In this document: positions 57,701 through 64,000 of the stretch, piece after piece | Layout of the letters: each line of letters begins with the position of its first letter | Position numbering within the stretch: position 1 is the first letter of the stretch | Assembly (NCBI GenBank): GCA_903813345.2 | Contig: CAIIXF020000001.1 | Span: 16,141,915-16,205,914 of the forward strand | Reading direction: 5' to 3' | Length of the DNA: 64,000 nt | Source: Owenia fusiformis | Lineage: Eukaryota > Annelida > Polychaeta > Sabellida > Oweniidae | The notes under the pieces: model-generated | Told to the model about the DNA's origin: nothing | What the model saw: the letters and a program-made list of their open reading frames with translations, nothing else | Database searches by the model: none | Made by a program: the position numbers and the translations under genes

Positions 57701-60700
57701 TTCCAAGAGCATAAAGAGCTCGAAATCGCGATTCATTTCCTCCACATGTTCGTTGTGATCGTATTTGGCCGCCATTTTGTATGATTTGTTCACTAAAAAC
57801 GACTTAAACAATGTTTAAATCGTTGAATTGAGAAATATTTTTCGAAACATCGCCATTTCTAGGTCAACAGGAAGTCCCCACGTAAGGACTAAATAAATCG
57901 GGCAATCTGATTGGATCATAAGACCGGCGGGAAAAAGTTAAGTTTTTGAAAGTTTAAATTCGACTGGAGTCGCCGGCAGTTGCCCGGGATTGTTAAGCAC
58001 GGGCGACTACGCTCGCCGGTAGCATGCTAAAGGTTAAAGGTTTTCCATGAAAATATGAATTCCCTTTCAATTCATACTTCTTACACTGCTTTTCCCACAA
58101 GCTCTACTATTAATGTCTCCAGGCACAAACAAAGCAGAGTATGACCATTGTCTACAAATGTTTCCAGGCATAAACAAAGCAGAGAATGACCACTGCCTAT
58201 AAATATTTCCAGGCACAAACAAAGCAGAATGTGACCACTGTTTAGATAACAAGAAGAAGAAATGTAAGTTCTGTGGCTGCCAGACATGCGGTATTAAGAA
58301 GGATCTTGATAAGACATTACTATGTGATGAGTGTAATCTACCATACCACACATACTGTGTAGACCCACCTGTCAAACTAGAGGATATACCTGAAGATGAA
58401 GACTGGTAAGAACTAAGTATATCGTGTCTTGAAGCAACTGATCGCTCATTACAGACTAAACATTACTTTGGAAGCAAAAGAGATAGCATATACCCGGAGT
58501 TGATAATACATGAAAAATTGCAGTTTCTAGCTATTAATCTAAATTGCTGATATAGGAGGAGCTGATGGGTGGATGTCAAAAATGAGGATTCGTAACAAAG
58601 AAATAATTGAATCTGTTTGATGAAATGCTTGGATCCAGAAAACCTCTGAATGTAAAAAATAAGAGGGGATAACCCCAAAGAAAAATGCAAAGAATATGAA
58701 TTATTCAAGACTCCCTCAATCATAATTTTCTGTAAAATTAAAAGGTACATGTATGTAAAATATATTGAATGTCAATGTCCAGGTACTGCCCTGTTTGCCG
58801 CAATAACACAGATGAGGTTATCAAGGCAGGACAGAAGCTGAAAGAGAGCAAGAAGAAAGCTAAGATGGCATCTTCTACTACCACCTCAAACAGAGACTGG
58901 GGAAAGGTAAGCACCTCCTGTCATACTGCTTTTTGTGAGATTCGAAAGAAATGTCTCAAATTCTCAAGAAATGGATTCTAATCAGTGTTTACATATGTCC
59001 AAGTACACATACGAAATGAAACGATTTTTGTAAGATCTAAGAATCTTTTTTCTATGGATGAACCAATACCTGATGATGTGATATATTCTTTGACTTGATA
59101 GAATTCAAGAGAATGACAGATATAGCAGGCATCTGTTTTACTTTGTGCATTAATTTTGTTATTTTAATTTTGCATAATTTAGGGTATGGCTTGTGCCGGG
59201 CGTATGAAGATCTGCAACACCGTACCACCCAATCACTTTGGACCAATACCTGGGGTAGAGGTTGGAAGTACATGGAGGTTCAGACTTGGTGTAAGTTATC
59301 TCAATACCCTGTCACTGTTCTTTTATTTTTTTTGGGGAACACTGTTCAGTGATCTCCACAGGATTTTTTCTCAAATGGGTGCAATATTCTCATTTTCATA
59401 ATTCAGACCAAAATTGGTCAAAAACTGCCAATTTTTCATGATTTTTCTCATTTTCAAGTGGGTGCAAATGGATTTTCAGGTGGGTGCAAGCCTATTTCCA
59501 AAATCTCAGTTGGGTGCTGCGCCCACTTGCTTAACCCTTTCACGACGATAGGCTCCATATGGAGCCCTATTATGTTATACCTTTCAGGACGATAGGCTCC
59601 TTTTGGCACCATTATTTTTATTTATATACATCAATGAAATGACAATATCTCCAGTTCTATTCAGTATTTTTACACCAAATTTTGACAAGTTGTTCTTATG
59701 TGATAATCCTTACTAAAAATTGTATATCAGTGATGAAATCCAAGGTATAGGTCCCAAGGCATAGGTATTTTGCAGTTTTCCCCTAAAAAACACTCTTACT
59801 TATCCGTCACTGGGGACAACATTTTCCTCTTATATTCACGTCGGGAAAGGGTTAAATACTAGTGAGATCGCTGATGATTACTCAGTAGGGCTGTGTACTT
59901 AAAAACTTTGCTTAAGGTTGCTCATAACAATGATTGAATCAGTGGACTCAATGATTCTTGAAATGAATTTGAGAAATTTTTGAAATAAATATGTGATTTA
60001 ATATTTTGACTTGCAGGCTAGTGAAGTTGGTATACATCGGCCCCATGTGGCAGGTATACATGGTAGAGATTCCGAAGGGGCCTACTCTGTGGTGCTAAGT
60101 GGTGGTTATGAGGATGACACAGTAAGTTTGTAATTCACTGATTTACACAGTAAGTTTGTAATTCACTGATTTACACAGTAAGTTTGTAATTCACTGATTT
60201 ACACAGTAAGGTTGTAATTCAGCGATTTAATTATAATTTGATATGCACATTTTTTAATGTTAATAGCCTATCTGTCATTTCCATTTAAGATCTCTCAATT
60301 TTCAAGAAATTGGCAGTCTGGGTGTCGTGTAATTGTAAATATATATGGAACTCACTGCGGAAGGTAGATCAATTGTAAATTCCATGTTTGTAAAATATTT
60401 GAACATATGTGACCACAAAGTCAAAATAACAGATACACTACTGTATTTTTAAATGAATATATTTCTGCATGTAGGATAATGGGGATGAGTTCTTCTACAC
60501 TGGGAGTGGTGGTAGAGATCTTTCAGGAAACAAGAGGACAGCTGAACAGTCATGTGATCAGACCCTTACCAGAATGAACAGGTAATCAGTTTACATTATC
60601 TGAGTATTTAAACATGGCAGTTAAACCTGTCAAGTTGAACACCTCAAGTATAACATCTTTTCTAAATTGGACACTTTATAGTCCAGTGGCCCTTTGACTT

Positions 60701-63700
60701 CATCTTAAACAGTCCTCTTTTAGTAGATAGTGTATAACCTAGGTCAGACACTTTTATGTGGGAACCAAGAGTGTTTCACTCACACATGTTTAACTATGCT
60801 ATCATTTGATATAAAAAATATAGAAAAGTTAAGGAAGCTACGAGTCCTGACTCCTTTAAAAAAACAATTTATCCAATGATGAAATAATAGTTGTACGTTC
60901 AATCTATACTAGCGTTTTTTATGTCACCACTTTAAGTGGTGACAAATTGTTATAGTCTCCAACTTTTTTGTGGTCAGTGTCTGAAACAAATGGTAGGTCA
61001 TGACATTTTGCATGTTAATGCCTTGTCTTGATTTAGCACAGCATTCACCTGATTTGATGCCCAGGAGGTTGCTATGATTTTAACTTTATATTATTTCAAA
61101 TCAAAAATCCCTGTTCTACTTGAACGTTCCATAGATTCTGACATTGTATTTATTTAATGTTTAGAGCCCTAGCGAGAAACTGTAATGCTCCTATAGATGA
61201 TAAGAAAGGTGCTGAAGCTAAAGACTGGCAGAAAGGAAAGCCCCTGCGTGTTGTTCGCAATGTTAAATGTGCTAAACATTCCAAGTATGCACCTGAAGAG
61301 GGCAACAGATATGACGGCATATATAAGGTAGGTATTGTATGTAATGTGAGTGTATATTTAAGACAAGTAAAGACTCTGTACAATGTATGGTAAAACCAGT
61401 GATCTCTCTTGTCAGCAGCTAGGTACTCTAAATTCCTTAAAACAGCATAATTATGCAAGCAATCTCAAAATTCTTAACACATTTTCTAACAGGGTACAAG
61501 GTTATTCCTTCATTTGTTAATTGAATTTTGAAAAAAATGTTGAAAATTTTTAATTTTATTTTAAAAGATGTACGGATGTGTATCCTAAAATATGTATGAG
61601 AAAAGGTTAAGATTATAAGAAAGTAAAAGAAAAATTTCTTACACCATATTGCTACCCAAGTATTATCTATTGCATGATTTACATTGTCACAGGTTGTTAA
61701 ATACTGGCCAGCTAAGGGCAAGAAGGGATTCATTGTGTGGCGTTATCTTATGCGCCGTGATGATCCTGTACCAGCTCCATGGACTAAGGCAGGCAAGAAA
61801 CGAATTGCAGAACTTGGCCTAACAATCCAGGTAATTATCCTCGTAACATCAAATTAAGCTATTTCCCATATTCCTTGTTGCATGGAAATCAATCATGATT
61901 CAACAGTTTTGATGCAAAGGTTTGTGGAAAATTGGAAAGTTTGATAGATTAATCGTAAGTACTCATTAGGTGCCCTCAGTTGACATATTTCTTTTCTAAG
62001 GAGTTGGGAGTTTTTTTAGCAAAAGTAATTCATTATTAGAGACAATTTAAACTGTTGCAGCATTGAAAACATTGGATATTGAGATGGGTTAGGGAAAGTG
62101 ATAAATATTTCAAAATGGAGCATCATTGTCATGATTTGTTGTATATGTGCTCTTCCCTTCCAGTACCCTGAGGGATACCTTGAGGCCCAGGCTGAGAAAG
62201 AGAAACAGAAAGATGCAGAGAAAGGTGGCAAGGGCAAGGGAAAGCGTAAGAGAGGCAGTGACAGTGAGAGCAGTAGTGAAGGTATGATCACCAATCACTA
62301 ATGGTGTAATTTTTTTCATTAACATTTAAAGTACCCTTGTACATTGTTCAATAAAATACAGTAGGAAAATGAGTATTACATTATCGACAAAAAGTTAAGG
62401 CACCATACTAACAGAACAAACATAATGTCTTCAAAGACATAGACATCTCTCGAAACAGTGCGATCCAGATATTTTCAAATGATAGTTCTGGTGTGTTCGA
62501 AGCTGTCTTCAGTGTACTTGACCACCAGCATACTCTGAAAAAGTATGTAATTTATCATAAATATTCCATATATTGGTCAAACTTTTATTGGCTGTTTGTA
62601 TGTTTCATGTAGATGAGCCTGCCAGTATTAATAAAAGCACCCCTAGTAAGGCAAGTACCCCTAAACGCAAGAAGGTTGCTGCTTACAAGATCAATCCGGA
62701 CACTGCTAAGCTAATTGCACAAGATGAACAGAACAAGAAGGTCTGGGATGAGGCAATGAAGTTTACCAAGGAAGGGGGACAGGTAGAGATCAATCTCATT
62801 TATCATTTCACTGAAAAAAATGAACACACAATCCAACCTATTTCATGACATGCTTACTTCCATTATTTTGAGTAATTGGCATTTCATCACTAGAGAATTC
62901 CTCTTCAAATATGTATAATAGCTGGATGTAATACTTGGAACAGACCTTATCATCATTATAATCAATTATATGAAAGTTATTATTGATTAATTTATGTTTA
63001 CCGGATTGAAGATATGTGTATAAATCGATAATCTGTCAATTAGCATGAGTTGCAGTTAATATATGTATATAACATGTATGTTTGTTTTAGGTGTTCCTGC
63101 GTAAAGTGGAAGAAATGTTTGGCTGTATATGCTGTCAAGATATTGTATGTCGCCCCATCACTGTCAAGTGTTTGCACAACATATGCAAGGTAAACTATTC
63201 TGTAGTTGTTAGGAATTGTTCATTTGATCCAATCTAAGGTAGTTCTCTTGCTATAACAAGATGAAACAATAAACATGTGTTCTACTGTAAGTCTAAAATT
63301 GTGCTACATGTTTCACATAGATATCTATTTAATATACAATACTGTGTCTATGTGTAACTAATTATCTGGTTTGATTGCAGGAATTTATACTGTTTGTGTA
63401 TGCAGTTGCAAGAATGTATAATGTCTGTGTATGATTGCAGGAATGCATATTGTCTGTGTATGATTGCAGGAATGCATATTGTCTGTGTATGATTGCAGGA
63501 ATGCATATTGTCTGTGTATTATTGTATGTTTGCAGGAATGTATACTGTGTATGGTGGCAATAATGTATCTCTGTTTATGGTTGCAAGAATTAAAATGTCT
63601 GATTGCATATTGTCTGTATGGTTGGATAATTTTATAATGTCTGTGTTTGTTTGCAGGACTGTCTGAGCAGGTCATTCAAGGCAGAGGTGTACAGTTGTCC

Positions 63701-63803
63701 TGCATGTAGGGAAGAACTTGGGAAGAACTACAGCATGGCAACCAACAAGCCCCTCACTGCCGCACTCCAGGCCCTCTTCCCAGGCTATGAGAGTGGGCGC
63801 TAG
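48722..63803 (+). CDS. uhrf1: E3 ubiquitin-protein ligase UHRF1 (hemimethylated-DNA reader)
   Basis: Seventeen exons: 48722-48874, 49196-49351, 50249-50347, 50604-51055, 56651-56866, 57034-57158, 58213-58405, 58783-58906, 59183-59290, 60017-60121, 60475-60581, 61165-61327, 61693-61830, 62164-62281, 62613-62782, 63091-63189, 63657-63803. They sum to 2,673 nt (890 aa), all in phase; human UHRF1 is 793 aa as I recall. UHRF1 reads hemimethylated CpG and H3 tails, ubiquitinates H3 and recruits DNMT1. Domains: ubiquitin-like 1-76 ([12 protein letters not shown]); tandem Tudor from 137, interrupted by an acidic Lys/Asp/Glu-rich insert (about 165-272), with cage residues GAWY and KYDGY; PHD about 405-470; SRA about 506-710 with the [10 protein letters not shown] finger, [13 protein letters not shown] and YEDD; Lys-rich linker; C3HC4 RING about 820-865. 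The PHD reads CDECN where human has CDECD. Introns carry satellites and MITEs, and three splice sites lie in tandem repeats. Confidence 0.97.
52550..53300. repeat. Tandem repeat of about 150-160 bp in UHRF1 intron 4
   Basis: Three good copies (starting near 52552, 52702 and 52861) and a degenerate fourth (near 53165) share CCAAACCGTTTGAGGGATTC, TCAGGGATGTTTCTACCTAT and GGTGGCCATTTTGGATTTT. The satellite array is in the 5.6-kb intron between exons 4 and 5. It has no coding potential. Confidence 0.85.
53571..53667. repeat. 97-bp hairpin MITE, 21-bp perfect arms
   Basis: AATCAAATTTTAGAGTGAAC (arm 53571-53591) is the perfect reverse complement of 53647-53667, around a G-rich centre. It lies between the two satellites of UHRF1 intron 4. 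Confidence 0.8.
54230..56175. repeat. Satellite of about 607 bp, three-plus copies, in UHRF1 intron 4
   Basis: The word CTTGTCATCAAAATTCCAGG recurs near 54370, 54980 and 55588, giving a period of about 607 bp. Within each unit two related half-units (ACTTGAAATTTTTACAGATG and GGTGGCCATTTTGAATTTTT) alternate, so there is a higher-order structure. Each full unit holds about seven TGACCT/AGGTCA hexamers. Copies are highly similar. Confidence 0.88.
56390..56585. repeat. ATGTCCC-rich stretch
   Basis: At least eight copies of ATGTCCC or close variants, plus inverted GGGACA words, occur in under 200 bp just before exon 5 of UHRF1. Spacing is irregular, so it is a decayed simple repeat or a motif cluster rather than a clean satellite. 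Confidence 0.55.
57332..58033. mobile_element. piggyBac-like MITE (702 bp) with TTAA flanks
   Basis: Ends CCTTCTGCATGCTA and TAGCATGCTAAAGG are imperfect inverted repeats, flanked by TTAA at 57328-57331 and 58034-58037. The TTAA target and CCYT terminus suit the piggyBac superfamily. There is no transposase. It lies in UHRF1 intron 6. Confidence 0.75.
58115..58249 (+). repeat. Triplicated 45-bp unit carrying the acceptor of UHRF1 exon 7
   Basis: Three copies place CCAG/GC acceptors after 58122, 58167 and 58212, exactly 45 bp apart, each followed by ACAAACAAAGCAGA-like exon sequence. Only the third opens the PHD reading frame. Starting at the first or second runs in frame into TAA at the end of copy 2. 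The Cys codon of the third copy (AECDHC) is Tyr in copy 1 and Asn in copy 2. Confidence 0.92.
59535..59851. mobile_element. piggyBac-like MITE (317 bp) with TTAA flanks
   Basis: Ends CCCTTTCACGACG and CGTCGGGAAAGGG are inverted repeats, flanked by TTAA at 59531-59534 and 59852-59855. It has an internal palindrome GGCTCCATATGGAGCC. It lies in UHRF1 intron 9. Confidence 0.82.
60119..60230 (+). repeat. 28-bp tandem repeat of the exon 10 donor site of UHRF1
   Basis: The donor context ACA/GTAAGT is repeated with GT at 60122, 60150, 60178 and 60206 (the last GTAAGG). Units share TTTGTAATTCACTGATTTAC. The first donor matches the coding phase. Use of any later one would read GTA AGT TTG TAA, an immediate stop. 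Confidence 0.92.
63366..63656 (+). repeat. 29-bp minisatellite ending in the last acceptor of UHRF1
   Basis: Units GATTGCAGGAATGCATATTG plus TCTGTGTAT repeat through the last intron. TTGCAG occurs at AG positions 63380, 63440, 63469, 63498, 63535 and the real acceptor 63656. Three central copies are spaced exactly 29 bp; the outer ones are degenerate. Confidence 0.88.
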
Positions 63804-64000
63804 GCAACTCACTCACAGGATACAAGAATAGGCGCTAGGCATGCTTGTCAACCAACACATGGTGTACACTCTAAGTAGATACTATGTCAAGCTTTACATG
63901 CTGTCAATCTTGCTAAGAGGCAATTGTGTAAAACTTAGGAATGATCCAAATCCTTGAATATGTGGACTGAGATAAAGAATTAATATATGACAGTAATGCT

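Noticed and set aside
63366-63656. CRISPR-like direct repeats of 29 bp
   Set aside because: There are no unique spacers, the locus is a eukaryotic intron, and the units are head-to-tail, so it is a minisatellite.

Overview
The window is animal nuclear DNA. It has multi-exon genes with GT-AG introns, is AT-rich, and is dense in transposons. A UHRF1 orthologue, an MFSD2-type transporter, sarcoplasmic-type EF-hand proteins and a lectin-mosaic receptor carrying F-type (FTP) and SUEL lectin modules point to a marine invertebrate. A foldback element resembling the TU family of sea urchins fits an invertebrate deuterostome (hemichordate or echinoderm grade), but the sequence alone does not fix the species. 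All exon models were read by eye from splice signals and reading phase. Every junction stated as matching was checked for phase.

Layout. (1) 1-3296: intergenic, with a Tc1/mariner-like MITE and a perfect 39-bp inverted repeat. (2) 3297-14890, plus strand: a 16-exon type I membrane protein built almost only of carbohydrate-binding-type modules. One exon of its discoidin domain is frameshifted. (3) About 15.1-37.8 kb: two direct copies of one segment. Each copy holds an intact 4-exon EF-hand gene on the minus strand (16076-18795 and 26886-28389). The copies differ by many mobile-element insertions, several of which have a clean empty site in the partner. The second copy carries a TIR element that contains an L1/Tx1-type LINE. 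(4) 37789 to about 48.4 kb, minus strand: an MFSD2-like lysophospholipid symporter, with a 5'-truncated CR1/L2/Jockey-type LINE in antisense in its 5' region. (5) 48722-63803, plus strand: a complete 17-exon UHRF1 coding region of 890 codons, head-to-head with MFSD2 across a short shared promoter that contains an E2F-like site beside a CCAAT box.

Most unusual signals. Three different splice sites of the UHRF1 gene lie inside local tandem repeats: a triplicated acceptor (45-bp unit), a quadruplicated donor (28-bp unit) and an acceptor embedded in a 29-bp minisatellite. The duplicated EF-hand segment works as an internal record of transposition, with four good filled/empty site pairs. A palindromic hairpin with AATAAA on both strands lies between the convergent lectin and EF-hand genes, at the edge of the duplication. 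No operon, CRISPR array, rRNA or complete tRNA gene is present.
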